64,000 nt of DNA, taken from contig BMUX01000009.1 of assembly GCA_014650415.1 (NCBI GenBank), positions 1-64,000 on the forward strand, given 5' to 3'. The position numbers and the translations under genes are program-made. Positions 15,925 through 26,818 of this stretch are shown here, in pieces. The notes beneath the pieces are model-generated. The model saw nothing but the letters and a program-made list of their open reading frames with translations. It was not told the origin of the DNA and did not search any database. This stretch comes from Streptomyces spiroverticillatus. Its GTDB lineage: Bacteria > Actinomycetota > Actinomycetes > Streptomycetales > Streptomycetaceae. Each line of letters starts with the position of its first letter. Position 1 is the first letter of the stretch.

Positions 15925-17373
15925 GTGAGCGCCAATAGCCCGGCAGCCGTCGTCGTCCTCGCAGCGGGTGAGGGCACCCGCATGAAGTCGGCCACCCCGA
16001 AGGTCCTGCACGAGATCAGCGGGCGCTCGCTCGTCGGTCACGTCGTCGCCGCCGCGCGCGAGCTGGACCCGGCCGACCTGGTCGTCGTCGTCGGCCACGC
16101 CCGCGAGAAGGTCGTCGCCCACCTCGGCGAGATCGACTCCGACGCGCACACCGCCGTGCAGGAGCAGCAGCTCGGTACGGGTCACGCGGTGCGGATGGGC
16201 CTGGAAGCCCTCGGCGGCAGCCCCTCCGGCACGGTCGTGGTCGTCTGCGGCGACACCCCCCTCCTCACCGGCGCGACGCTGACCGCCCTCGCCGCCACGC
16301 ACTCCGCCGACGGCAACGCCTGCACGGTGCTGACCGCCGAGGTTCCGGACTCCACCGGGTACGGCCGTATCGTGCGCGACCCGCAGACGCAGGCCGTGAC
16401 GGCGATCGTCGAGCACAAGGACGCCTCCGAGGCCCAGCGCGCCATCCGTGAGATCAACTCCGGCGTCTTCGCCTTCGACGGCGAGCTGCTCGCGGACGCG
16501 CTGGGCAAGGTCCGTACGGACAACAGCCAGGGCGAGGAGTACCTGACCGACGTCCTCGGCATCCTGCGCGAGGCCGGTCACCGTGTCGGCGCGTCCGTGG
16601 CCGCCGACCACCGCGAGATCCTCGGCATCAACAACCGCGTGCAGCTCGCGGAGGCGCGTCGCCTGCTGAACGCGCGTCTGCTGGAGCAGGCCATGCTCTC
16701 GGGCGTGAGCATCATCGACCCGCAGTCGACGTTCGTCGACGTGACGGTGACCTTCGGCCAGGACGCGATCGTCCACCCGGGCACCCAGCTCCTCGGCACC
16801 ACGCACATCGCCGCGGACGCCGAGGTCGGCCCGAACACCCGCCTGACCGACACCAAGGTCGGCATCGGCGCGCGTGTGGACAACACCGTGGCGGTCCAGG
16901 CCGAGATCGGCGCGGCCGCCAGCGTCGGTCCGTTCGCGTACCTGCGTCCGGGCACGAAGCTGGGTGTGAAGTCGAAGATCGGTGCGTACGTCGAAGCGAA
17001 GAACGCGTCGATCGGCGAGGGCTCCAAGGTCCCGCACCTGTCGTACGTGGGCGACGCGACGATCGGCGACTACACCAACATCGGCGCCGCCAGCGTCTTC
17101 GTGAACTACGACGGCGAAGCCAAGCACCACACCACCATCGGCTCGCACTGCCGCACGGGTTCGGACAACATGTTTGTGGCGCCTGTCACTGTCGGGGACG
17201 GTGCCTACACCGCTGCCGGGTCCGTGATCACGAAGGACGTGCCGGCCGGTTCGCTGGCCGTGGCCCGGGGCCAGCAGCGGAATATCGAGGGTTGGGTCGC
17301 TCGCAAGCGTCCCGGCAGCGCCGCCGCGCAGGCCGCTCAGGCGGCCTCTTCCGAGGCGAACAGCGAAAGCTGA
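15925..17373 (+). CDS. glmU: bifunctional UDP-N-acetylglucosamine pyrophosphorylase / glucosamine-1-phosphate N-acetyltransferase
   Basis: GlmU makes UDP-GlcNAc for peptidoglycan by acetylating glucosamine-1-phosphate and then uridylylating it. The 482-residue protein shows the pyrophosphorylase loop LAAGEGTRMKSATPKVLHE (about 12-30), the UDP-binding QLGTGHAV and GDTPLL, and a C-terminal left-handed beta-helix with hexapeptide repeats and the acetyl-CoA region (SYVGDATIGDYTNIGAA, VNYDGEAKH). The C-terminal tail is Ala/Ser-rich. The start is the GTG at 15925, with GAAGGG 6 nt before it. prs follows 103 bp downstream. Confidence 0.97.
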   Translation: MSANSPAAVVVLAAGEGTRMKSATPKVLHEISGRSLVGHVVAAARELDPADLVVVVGHAREKVVAHLGEIDSDAHTAVQEQQLGTGHAVRMGLEALGGSPSGTVVVVCGDTPLLTGATLTALAATHSADGNACTVLTAEVPDSTGYGRIVRDPQTQAVTAIVEHKDASEAQRAIREINSGVFAFDGELLADALGKVRTDNSQGEEYLTDVLGILREAGHRVGASVAADHREILGINNRVQLAEARRLLNARLLEQAMLSGVSIIDPQSTFVDVTVTFGQDAIVHPGTQLLGTTHIAADAEVGPNTRLTDTKVGIGARVDNTVAVQAEIGAAASVGPFAYLRPGTKLGVKSKIGAYVEAKNASIGEGSKVPHLSYVGDATIGDYTNIGAASVFVNYDGEAKHHTTIGSHCRTGSDNMFVAPVTVGDGAYTAAGSVITKDVPAGSLAVARGQQRNIEGWVARKRPGSAAAQAAQAASSEANSES

Positions 17374-17476
17374 CCGGAAACGGGTGCTCCGTGCACCGCG
17401 TACCGTGATAGATGCACACCATTTCGGCTGGCTCGCAGGCTGCTGGCGGCCAGAAACACTCTGAGGAGACCGTGCT

Positions 17477-18454
17477 GTGACCGGGATCAAGACGACCGGC
17501 GAGAAGAAGATGATGCTCTTCTCCGGCCGCGCACACCCCGAGCTGGCCGAGGAGGTCGCACATCAGCTGGGCATCGGCGTCGTGCCGACGAAGGCCTTCG
17601 ACTTCGCCAACGGTGAGATCTACGTCCGCTTCCAGGAGTCCGCGCGCGGCGCCGACTGCTTCCTGATGCAGAGCCACACGGCTCCCATCAACAAGTGGAT
17701 CATGGAACAGCTCATCATGATCGACGCCCTGAAGCGTGCTTCGGCCCGTTCGATCACGGTGATCGTCCCGTCGTACGGCTATGCCCGTCAGGACAAGAAG
17801 CACAAGGGCCGCGAGCCGATCTCGGCCCGTCTGGTGGCGGACCTGCTGAAGACCGCGGGCGCGGACCGCATCCTCACGGTCGACCTGCACACGGACCAGA
17901 TCCAGGGCTTCTTCGACGGCCCGGTCGACCACCTCACCGCGCTCCCCGTCCTCGCGGACTACGTGGGTGCGAAGGTCGACCGCTCCAAGCTGACGATCGT
18001 CTCCCCGGACGCCGGCCGCGTGCGCGTCGCCGACCGCTGGTGCGACCGTCTGGACGCGCCGCTGGCGATCGTGCACAAGCGCCGTGACAAGGATGTCGCC
18101 AACCAGGTGACCGTCCACGAGGTCGTCGGTGAGGTGAAGGGCCGTGTCTGCGTCCTGGTCGACGACATGATCGACACGGGTGGCACGATCTGCGCCGCCG
18201 CCGACGCCCTGTTCGCGCACGGCGCGGAGGACGTCATTGTGACGGCCACGCACGGCATCCTGTCGGGCCCGGCCGCGGACCGTCTGAAGAACTCCAAGGT
18301 GAGCGAGTTCGTCTTCACGAACACGCTGCCGGACCCGTCGGACCTGGAGATGGACAAGATCACGGTGCTGTCGATCGCGCCGTCGATCGCCCGCGCGGTG
18401 CGTGAGGTCTTCGAGGACGGTTCGGTGACGAGCCTCTTCGAGGAGCAGTCCTAG
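17477..18454 (+). CDS. prs: ribose-phosphate pyrophosphokinase
   Basis: PRPP synthetase (325 residues) transfers pyrophosphate from ATP to ribose-5-phosphate, supplying purine, pyrimidine, His and Trp synthesis. Seen are the ATP-binding FDFANGEIYVRF, the flexible loop YGYARQDKKHKGREPISA, the divalent-metal site VDLHTDQIQGFF and the PRPP loop VLVDDMIDTGGT. The GTG at 17477 has GAGGAGA 7 nt upstream. It lies between glmU and rplY, an arrangement shared by many actinobacteria, and a strong terminator follows. Confidence 0.97.
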   Translation: MTGIKTTGEKKMMLFSGRAHPELAEEVAHQLGIGVVPTKAFDFANGEIYVRFQESARGADCFLMQSHTAPINKWIMEQLIMIDALKRASARSITVIVPSYGYARQDKKHKGREPISARLVADLLKTAGADRILTVDLHTDQIQGFFDGPVDHLTALPVLADYVGAKVDRSKLTIVSPDAGRVRVADRWCDRLDAPLAIVHKRRDKDVANQVTVHEVVGEVKGRVCVLVDDMIDTGGTICAAADALFAHGAEDVIVTATHGILSGPAADRLKNSKVSEFVFTNTLPDPSDLEMDKITVLSIAPSIARAVREVFEDGSVTSLFEEQS

Positions 18455-18474
18455 TACGACGCCTTAGCTGTACG

Positions 18475-18513
18475 AGGAGGGGCCGCCCGGTGGTGCACCG
18501 GGCGGCCCCTCCT
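18475..18513. terminator. 18-bp perfect stem terminator after prs
   Basis: Arms 18475-18492 and 18496-18513 (AGGAGGGGCCGCCCGGTG and its complement) with a 3-base loop, 20 bp after the prs stop. It separates prs from rplY. Confidence 0.9.
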
Positions 18514-18722
18514 GCGTATCCCGGTGTCCCGGTGTCCCGGTGTCCCGCACCGAAGATCGATTGGGCGAGTGCGGACCACCCCGGGTACAGTGGCGAAGTT
18601 GCTCGGCGAGGGAGGCTCGTACCTCCGTTATCGACGCGCTCTTCGTAGCAGGCTCCGCAGCGGGCCGTTCGTGTGGCCGGGTGACGACCAACCCCGTTTC
18701 CACCATTACGAGGAGTGCAGTC

Positions 18723-19307
18723 ATGGCTGAGGTCAAGCTCACCGCTGAGGTCCGTACCGTGTTCGGCAAGGGCGCTGCCCGCCAGACCCGTCGTGAGAAC
18801 AAGGTTCCCGCGGTCATCTACGGTCACGGTGCCGAGCCGGTCCACGTCTCCCTGCCGGGCCACGAGCTGATGATGGCGCTCAAGACCCAGAACGTGCTCA
18901 TCTCCCTCGACATCGAGGGCCGCAACGAGCTCGTCATCCCGAAGGCCGTCCAGCGTGACGCCATCAAGCGCACCCTGACCCACGTCGACCTGCTCGCGGT
19001 CAAGCGCGGCGAGAAGGTCACGGTCGAGGTCGCGGTCATCTCCGAGGGTGACCTGGCGCCGGGCGGCAACCTCCTGGAGAACGTGCTCAACACCCTCTCC
19101 GTCGAGACCGAGGCCACCCACATCCCCGAGTCGGTCACCGTCTCGGTGCAGGGTCTGGACGCCGGTGACGCGATCCACGCCAAGGACATCACGCTGCCCG
19201 AGGGCACCACGCTGGTGACCGACGCCGACGCCGTCGTCATCCAGGTCGTCTCCGCGCAGGCAGAGGAGCCGGCTGCGGACGCCGACGCCGAGGGCGCCGA
19301 GGCCTGA
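18723..19307 (+). CDS. rplY: 50S ribosomal protein L25 (general stress protein CTC type)
   Basis: This 194-residue protein binds 5S rRNA. It has an N-terminal L25 beta-barrel (MAEVKLTAEVRTVFGKGAAR, about 1-95), a C-terminal TL5/CTC domain (about 100-180) and an acidic, Ala-rich tail (AEEPAADADAEGAEA). The length matches the two-domain CTC form rather than the short E. coli L25. GAGGAG lies 8 nt before the ATG. It is followed by a hairpin and then pth, the usual partner gene of L25/CTC. Confidence 0.97.
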   Translation: MAEVKLTAEVRTVFGKGAARQTRRENKVPAVIYGHGAEPVHVSLPGHELMMALKTQNVLISLDIEGRNELVIPKAVQRDAIKRTLTHVDLLAVKRGEKVTVEVAVISEGDLAPGGNLLENVLNTLSVETEATHIPESVTVSVQGLDAGDAIHAKDITLPEGTTLVTDADAVVIQVVSAQAEEPAADADAEGAEA

Positions 19308-19336
19308 GCCTCGTAGCTTTTCGTTGTACGGTTTCG

Positions 19337-19374
19337 GCCGCCGCCCGGCGCCCTTCGGGGTGCGGGGCGGCGGC
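19337..19374 (+). terminator. hairpin between rplY and pth
   Basis: A 17-bp stem with one G-T pair and one mismatch around a TTCG tetraloop, followed by TTCCG. It lies 30 bp after rplY and 45 bp before pth, so it could be a terminator or a partial attenuator controlling pth read-through. Confidence 0.7.
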
Positions 19375-19418
19375 TTCCGTATGTGCGGGCCACCGGTAGG
19401 TACGAAGGAGACATGCAG

Positions 19419-20042
19419 ATGACGACCCCGAGCCAGGCCGCCTCTTCGGCCGACCCGGATCCGTCGGCCCCCTGGCTGGTCGTGGGCCTGGGCAACCCGG
19501 GCGGCGAGTACGCGGCCAATCGCCACAACGTGGGCTGGATGGTCGCCGACCTCCTGGCTTCGCGGATCGGCGGCAAGTTCAAGTCGCACAAGGCGCGTGC
19601 GCAGGTGCTGGAGGGCCGGATCGGTCCGCCCGGCCCGTACAACCGCCGCGTGGTCCTCGCCAAGCCGCTGTCGTACATGAACCTGTCGGGCGGCCCGGTC
19701 ACGGCGCTGCGCGACTTCTACAAGATCCCGACGGCGAACATCGTCGCCATCCACGACGAGCTGGACATCGACTACGGGGTGCTGCGCCTGAAGCTGGGCG
19801 GCGGCGACAACGGTCACAACGGTCTGAAGTCGATGACCAAGTCGATGGGCCCCGACTACCACCGTGTCCGCTTCGGCATCGGCCGCCCGCCGGGTCGCAT
19901 GCAGGTCGCCGACTTCGTGCTGAAGGACTTCTCCTCGGCGGAGAAGAAGGAGCTCGACTACTTCGTGGACCGCGCGGCGGACGCCGTGGAGGCCCTGGTC
20001 ATCGAGGGCCTGGAGCGCGCGCAGTCAACGTACAACTCGTAG
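19419..20042 (+). CDS. pth: peptidyl-tRNA hydrolase
   Basis: Pth cleaves peptidyl-tRNA released from stalled ribosomes. The 207-residue protein has a short Ser/Ala tail and then LVVGLGNPGGEYAANRHNVGW, where the catalytic His is in RHNVG, followed by KPLSYMNLSG, IHDELDIDYG and GGGDNGHNGLKS. I place the start at 19419 because GAAGGAG ends 8 nt before it; the ATG at 19413 is only 2 nt from that site. It is convergent with ppc across a perfect terminator. Confidence 0.96.
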   Translation: MTTPSQAASSADPDPSAPWLVVGLGNPGGEYAANRHNVGWMVADLLASRIGGKFKSHKARAQVLEGRIGPPGPYNRRVVLAKPLSYMNLSGGPVTALRDFYKIPTANIVAIHDELDIDYGVLRLKLGGGDNGHNGLKSMTKSMGPDYHRVRFGIGRPPGRMQVADFVLKDFSSAEKKELDYFVDRAADAVEALVIEGLERAQSTYNS

Positions 20043-20056
20043 GCGGGCGTTCGTAG

Positions 20057-20148
20057 GACCGGTTGTCGGTCACGTGCATGGCGACCGGTTGTCGGTCACG
20101 TGCATGGTCACCGGTTGCCAGTCGTACGCATTGCCACCGGTCGTACGA
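20057..20148. repeat. tandem array A: three 26-nt units plus a partial one
   Basis: Units 20057-20082, 20083-20108 and 20109-20134 and a partial fourth. The first two are identical except for the last base, and the third is diverged. Unit core: GGTCACGTGCATGG. The flank GACCGGTTG is also part of the unit. Related arrays lie at 44065 and 62260. Confidence 0.88.
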
Positions 20149-20184
20149 GAAGGGCGCCCCCGGAATGCTCCGGGGGCGCCCTTC
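20149..20184. terminator. bidirectional terminator between pth and ppc
   Basis: A perfect 16-bp stem (GAAGGGCGCCCCCGGA and its complement) with loop ATGC, between convergent pth and ppc, ending 18 bp before the ppc stop. Confidence 0.92.
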
Positions 20185-20201
20185 GGCATGTCACCGTGTG
20201 A

Positions 20202-22931
<2,730 letters not shown>

Positions 22932-23028
22932 AGGTGCGGCTCCTTGCAGTGGGGAGATACGCGTACGGCAGGAACTCGGACCGCGCTGTCCGACGGGTCC
23001 AGGATATGTGTCCCCTCCTGGGGGTACT

Positions 23029-23138
23029 CGCCGCCCTGGTGTGGCGGGCCTCATATTCGCGGGGTCGGGGGACCTGGGACTGGCGTAGCCACAGGACCTC
23101 GGATTCCGGGCTCCGCCGCCCTCGTGTGGCGGGCCTCA
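23029..23138. repeat. 25-bp direct repeat pair between ppc and the desaturase gene
   Basis: CGCCGCCCTGGTGTGGCGGG plus CCTCA occurs at 23029-23053 and, with one change, at 23114-23138. The copies are 85 bp apart in the divergent promoter region. Their role is unknown. Confidence 0.6.
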
Positions 23139-23151
23139 CCGCTGCCATACT

Positions 23152-23181
23152 TACGAGGCCGTAGGTTACGGAACCGTAGCC
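23152..23181. promoter_or_regulatory. candidate operator for the desaturase-TetR operon
   Basis: TACGAGGCCGTA (4-4-4 inverted repeat) is followed directly by GGTTACGGAACCGTAGCC, a near-perfect 8-2-8 palindrome. The pair lies 38 bp before the desaturase start. The TTACGG..CCGTAA form and the presence of a TetR gene in the operon suggest autoregulation. Confidence 0.55.
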
Positions 23182-23218
23182 AGGCGTCACCCGCTTTCTC
23201 ACCCCACAGGGGACCTTC

Positions 23219-24259
23219 ATGACCATCAGCCCCGATCTACTCAATGAGGCTCCGGAGTCTCCCGACGGCCGTAAGCCGTCCGCCGCCTCTCCCGCACCTG
23301 CCGTCACTCCGGTACCGCTGGCGACGCGCGGCGGCGAGGCGAAGCGCTCCATCGAACAGATCGCGTTGCTCCTGTTCATCACCGTCCCCTTCGTCGCGCT
23401 CCTCGCGGCGATCCCGTTGGCCTGGGGTTGGGGGGTCAGCTGGCTGGACCTGGGCCTGATGATCTTCATGTACTTCCTGGGCTGCCACGGCATCACCATC
23501 GGCTTCCACCGCTACTTCACGCACGGCAGCTTCAAGGCGAAGCGCCCGCTGCGCATCGCGCTCGCGATCATGGGTTCGATGGCGGTCGAGGGCCCCCTGG
23601 TCCGCTGGGTGGCCGACCACCGCAAGCACCACAAGTTCTCCGACGCGGAGGGTGACCCGCACTCGCCGTGGCGCTTCGGCGAGGACCTGCCGTCGCTGAT
23701 GAAGGGCCTGTGGTGGGCGCACATCGGCTGGATGTTCGACGAGGAGCAGACGCCGCAGGAGAAGTACGCCCCGGATCTGATCAAGGACCCGGCGATCCGC
23801 CGCATCTCCCGCGACTTCATCTACTGGACGATGCTGTCCCTGGCGCTGCCGCCGCTGATCGGCGGTCTGGTGACGATGTCCTGGTGGGGCGCGTTCACGG
23901 CCTTCTTCTGGGGTTCCCTCGTCCGCGTCGCGCTCCTCCACCACGTGACGTGGTCCATCAACTCCATCTGTCACGCGGTCGGCAAGCGCCCCTTCAAGTC
24001 CCGTGACCGTTCCGGCAACGTGTGGTGGCTGGCGGTCCTGTCCTGCGGCGAGTCGTGGCACAACCTGCACCACGCGGACCCGACGTCCGCGCGCCACGGT
24101 GTGATGAAGGGTCAGATCGACTCCTCGGCCCGCTTCATCCGCTGGTTCGAGCAGGCGGGCTGGGCGTACGACGTGCGCTGGCCGACGGAATCGCGCCTGG
24201 CCTCCCGGCGCAGGGAAGCGGACTCCCCCGACAAGACCAACGCGACAGAAACGGCATGA
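23219..24259 (+). CDS. acyl-CoA/acyl-lipid delta-9 desaturase
   Basis: This 346-residue membrane di-iron desaturase introduces a double bond into fatty acyl chains and so sets membrane fluidity. It has a Pro/Ala-rich N-terminal tail, four or so membrane helices, and the three His boxes HRYFTH, HRKHH and HNLHH in the expected order. The C-terminal tail is hydrophilic. Its stop overlaps the ATG of the TetR gene (ATGA), so the regulator is translationally coupled. A double palindrome just upstream is the likely operator. Confidence 0.94.
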   Translation: MTISPDLLNEAPESPDGRKPSAASPAPAVTPVPLATRGGEAKRSIEQIALLLFITVPFVALLAAIPLAWGWGVSWLDLGLMIFMYFLGCHGITIGFHRYFTHGSFKAKRPLRIALAIMGSMAVEGPLVRWVADHRKHHKFSDAEGDPHSPWRFGEDLPSLMKGLWWAHIGWMFDEEQTPQEKYAPDLIKDPAIRRISRDFIYWTMLSLALPPLIGGLVTMSWWGAFTAFFWGSLVRVALLHHVTWSINSICHAVGKRPFKSRDRSGNVWWLAVLSCGESWHNLHHADPTSARHGVMKGQIDSSARFIRWFEQAGWAYDVRWPTESRLASRRREADSPDKTNATETA

Positions 24260-24963
24260 TGGAGCCTGTGGCGACCGAAGGCAGCAGCACCGCAGGTACG
24301 AATCCGAACGCGAGCGGCGACAAACCCCGCACCGCTCCCCGGCGGACCCGCCGCGTCCGCATGACGGGCGCGGAACGCCGCGAACAACTGCTGGACATCG
24401 GCCGCACGCTCTTCGCGGCGAAGGGTTTCGAGGGCACCTCGGTGGAGGAGATCGCCGCCAAGGCGGGCGTCTCGAAGCCGGTGGTGTACGAGCACTTCGG
24501 CGGCAAGGAGGGCCTGTACGCGGTGGTCGTCGACCGCGAGATGCGCTCCCTGCTCGACATGGTGACCAGCGCCCTGACCGCCGGCCACCCCCGCGAGCTC
24601 CTGGAGCAGGCCGCCTTCGCCCTCCTCGACTACATCGAGACGTACACGGACGGCTTCCGCATCCTGGTCCGCGACTCCCCGGTCGCCCAGTCCACGGGCA
24701 CCTTCGCGTCCCTGATCTCCGACATCGCCACCCAGGTCGAGGACATCCTGGGTCTCGAATTCAAGGCCCGCGGCTTCGACCCGAAGCTGGCCCCGCTGTA
24801 CGCCCAGGCCCTGGTCGGCATGGTGGCGCTCACGGGCCAGTGGTGGCTGGACGTCCGCAAGCCGAAGAAGGCGGAGGTGGCCGCCCACCTGGTGAACCTC
24901 TCCTGGCACGGCCTGGAGAACCTGGAGGCGAAGCCGCGCCTGATAGGGCACCGCAAGAACTGA
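24256..24963 (+). CDS. TetR family regulator, probable controller of the desaturase
   Basis: This 235-residue protein has a basic N-terminal tail (about 1-35) and then a TetR HTH: RREQLLDIGRTLFAAKGFEG, TSVEEIAAKAGVSKPVVYEH, FGGKEGLY. The C-terminal ligand domain (about 90-225) contains DYIETYTDGFRIL. The start is the first of two adjacent ATGs, overlapping the desaturase stop by 4 nt. Co-transcription with a desaturase suggests it senses acyl-CoA or fatty acids and binds the palindromes at 23152-23181; that is inferred from position. Confidence 0.92.
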   Translation: MMEPVATEGSSTAGTNPNASGDKPRTAPRRTRRVRMTGAERREQLLDIGRTLFAAKGFEGTSVEEIAAKAGVSKPVVYEHFGGKEGLYAVVVDREMRSLLDMVTSALTAGHPRELLEQAAFALLDYIETYTDGFRILVRDSPVAQSTGTFASLISDIATQVEDILGLEFKARGFDPKLAPLYAQALVGMVALTGQWWLDVRKPKKAEVAAHLVNLSWHGLENLEAKPRLIGHRKN

Positions 24964-24976
24964 TCTGTCGGGTACG

Positions 24977-25042
24977 CGTACGGAAGGGGGGGGCCGCCCC
25001 CGGTGTCATTCAACCGGGGGCGGCCCCCCCCCTTTCCGTACG
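24977..25042. terminator. long bidirectional terminator
   Basis: Arms of about 28-30 bp (CGTACGGAAGGGGGGGGCC... and its complement) around GTCATTCA, 13 bp after the TetR stop and just before the convergent Uma2 stop. It serves both operons. Confidence 0.93.
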
Positions 25043-25048
25043 TACGGG

Positions 25049-25672
25049 TCAAGCCCCGGTGATGTCCTCCCCGACGACGAAGCCCTCGGCGGGCCCGGAC
25101 GGAATCACCGCGTCCTTGCCGTACGGGACACGGTGCTCGTCGGTGTAGGCGGCCTCGCCCGGACGGGGCGAGGTCAGCAGGACAACCGCCCCGTCACCGT
25201 CGAAGTCATCCACAAGGACGTAGACCGGGATTCCGGCGCGGGCGTACTCCCGCCGCTTGCGGATGCGGTCGCGCTGGGTGTTCTGACGGCCTGGCGAGAC
25301 GACCTCGATCACCATGGAAACGCCGTGGGCGGCGACCCCCAGCCCGTCCTCGTCCGGGAGCTCCTCCAGATCGAGCGGAGCGACGAAGAGGTCGGGGATC
25401 CAGGACTTGCGCTGATGAATGACGTTGCCGTCCTGGTACGGTGCCTCACTGCTGCCCGCCAGGTGAGCCTCCAAGGCCCGGCGAAGGCGATTGACGAGAA
25501 CCAGATGACGACGGCGACCAGTAGGTGACACCTCGATGGACCCCTCGATGATCTCGGCCCGGTAGCCCTCGGGAAGGTCCATGGCCTTCCACGCCTCCCA
25601 CAGGACCTCGTCCAGTTCGGAAGCAGAGTGGTCGGTCACCGTCGGGGACACCTCGTGTGCGAGTGCGGTCAT
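25049..25672 (-). CDS. Uma2 family (DUF820) endonuclease-fold protein
   Basis: This 207-residue protein has the PD-(D/E)XK-like Uma2 fold: GYRAEIIEGSIEVSPTG (about 36-52), WIPDLFVAP (with the Asp), VIEVVSPGRQNTQRDRIRKRREYARAGIPVYVLVD (Glu-x-Val and downstream basic residues). Uma2 genes are greatly expanded in Streptomyces and cyanobacteria; their biological role is not established. It is monocistronic and convergent with the TetR gene. A broken paralogue lies 1.6 kb to the right. Confidence 0.9.
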   Translation of the reverse strand: MTALAHEVSPTVTDHSASELDEVLWEAWKAMDLPEGYRAEIIEGSIEVSPTGRRRHLVLVNRLRRALEAHLAGSSEAPYQDGNVIHQRKSWIPDLFVAPLDLEELPDEDGLGVAAHGVSMVIEVVSPGRQNTQRDRIRKRREYARAGIPVYVLVDDFDGDGAVVLLTSPRPGEAAYTDEHRVPYGKDAVIPSGPAEGFVVGEDITGA

Positions 25673-25818
25673 CGTGAAGCACCTCCTCCGTCAGTGTGGG
25701 CGTCGGTGCCACAGCGGCACAAGCGACACCGGCAGGCTAGGAACCGACAGTGCCCGTACGGCCCGGAACGATCTCCATTCACCCCCGCGAGGAAACAGCT
25801 CTTGGCATATCCACCCGC

Positions 25819-26427
25819 TCACCCCCGCCCGAGCACACCCTCCAGGTGATAGCCCAGCACACCCTCGGCCTGGGCCACGGTCCGCATTCCGAGGGCGACA
25901 TCCACTCCCAGCCCCGACGCCACCGCCCAGCAGATGTCCGCGTCGATGCGGGGATCGCCGGCGACCTGCGTACCGCGTTCGGCCCGGGCGCCGACGATCA
26001 GGCCGGCCGTGAAGTCGAGGAGTTCGCCGTCGCCGGGCGCGAGCACCAATGTCATCGCCGGGTCCGAGATGGAGCGGCCGAGGACGGCCACCGACAGCCG
26101 CAGCAGCCGCGCCCCCTCCTCGTCCCGCCCGAGCATCGCGTACAGGCACTCCCGCAGGATCATCTCCGGACCGGCCCCCTCCCCCGCCGCCGCGGCCTTC
26201 ACCGACGCCTCGATGCGGGCGTTGAGCGCGGCCATCGCCCGCGCGACCGCGTCGCGGACCATGTCCTCCCGCGACGAGTGGTAGTGCTGCACCTGCCCCA
26301 TCGAGACGCCCGCCTCGGCCGCGACCTTCCGCAGGGTGACGCCCTCCAGCCCCTCGCGCAGGGTCAGTTCCCAGACGGCCTCGGCCAGCCGCTGCCTGCG
26401 GTCCTCGTGGTCCACAACCTTGGGCAT
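25819..26427 (-). CDS. TetR family regulator
   Basis: This 202-residue protein starts MPKVVDHEDRRQRLAEAVWE, with the HTH LEGVTLRKVAAEAGVSMGQVQHY (about 28-50) and a TetR_C ligand domain. AGGAGG lies 8 nt before the ATG at 26427, which is why the longer frame is rejected. It is divergent from a gene for a small membrane protein; the gap holds a perfect 10-4-10 palindrome and a second 12-bp palindrome. It therefore probably represses itself and its neighbour. Confidence 0.92.
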   Translation of the reverse strand: MPKVVDHEDRRQRLAEAVWELTLREGLEGVTLRKVAAEAGVSMGQVQHYHSSREDMVRDAVARAMAALNARIEASVKAAAAGEGAGPEMILRECLYAMLGRDEEGARLLRLSVAVLGRSISDPAMTLVLAPGDGELLDFTAGLIVGARAERGTQVAGDPRIDADICWAVASGLGVDVALGMRTVAQAEGVLGYHLEGVLGRG

Positions 26428-26450
26428 GAGCGCACCCTCCTCCTTTTTCC

Positions 26451-26462
26451 ATGCGATCGCAT
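26451..26462. promoter_or_regulatory. palindrome in the TetR leader
   Basis: ATGCGATCGCAT is a perfect 12-bp palindrome 24 bp upstream of the tetR start and shares ATGC..GCAT with the main operator at 26483-26506. It may be a secondary site. Confidence 0.4.
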
Positions 26463-26482
26463 TGCAGCCGCACCCGTCACTC

Positions 26483-26506
26483 AATACAATGCAAACGCAT
26501 TGTATT
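26483..26506. promoter_or_regulatory. TetR operator
   Basis: A perfect inverted repeat AATACAATGC-N4-GCATTGTATT, unusually A+T-rich for this genome, centred between the divergent tetR and small-membrane-protein genes. It probably overlaps both promoters. Confidence 0.8.
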
Positions 26507-26540
26507 AGCCGCACTTCCGCACAGGGAAAGGCCGTACGCC

Positions 26541-26762
26541 ATGAAGTTCGACATCCTGCAGATCATCGGCGCGGTACTGGTGGTCATCGGCGGCCAGGGC
26601 GCGATCCGCCTCCTGATCGACCACGGCAACACCGGCCTCCTCGGCGGCCTGGGCGCACCCTTCGCCGTCAACCTGACCACGTACCTCACCTCCACCCTCT
26701 TCGGCGTGATCCTCGCCAGCTGGGCCCACGACCGCGCGAAGGCACTGGGCCGCCGCAAGTAA
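26541..26762 (+). CDS. small two-helix membrane protein
   Basis: This 73-residue protein has two hydrophobic segments (ILQIIGAVLVVIGGQGAI, about 5-22, and FAVNLTTYLTSTLFGVILAS, about 41-60) and a basic tail DRAKALGRRK. No family name can be given with confidence. Its placement opposite a TetR gene with a shared operator suggests it is the regulator's target, perhaps a small transporter or stress membrane protein. Confidence 0.75.
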   Translation: MKFDILQIIGAVLVVIGGQGAIRLLIDHGNTGLLGGLGAPFAVNLTTYLTSTLFGVILASWAHDRAKALGRRK

Positions 26763-26818
26763 CCTCCGCACCCGGACCAAGTCACTGCGCCGCACACTCG
26801 CCGGGCACAATCCACCCC

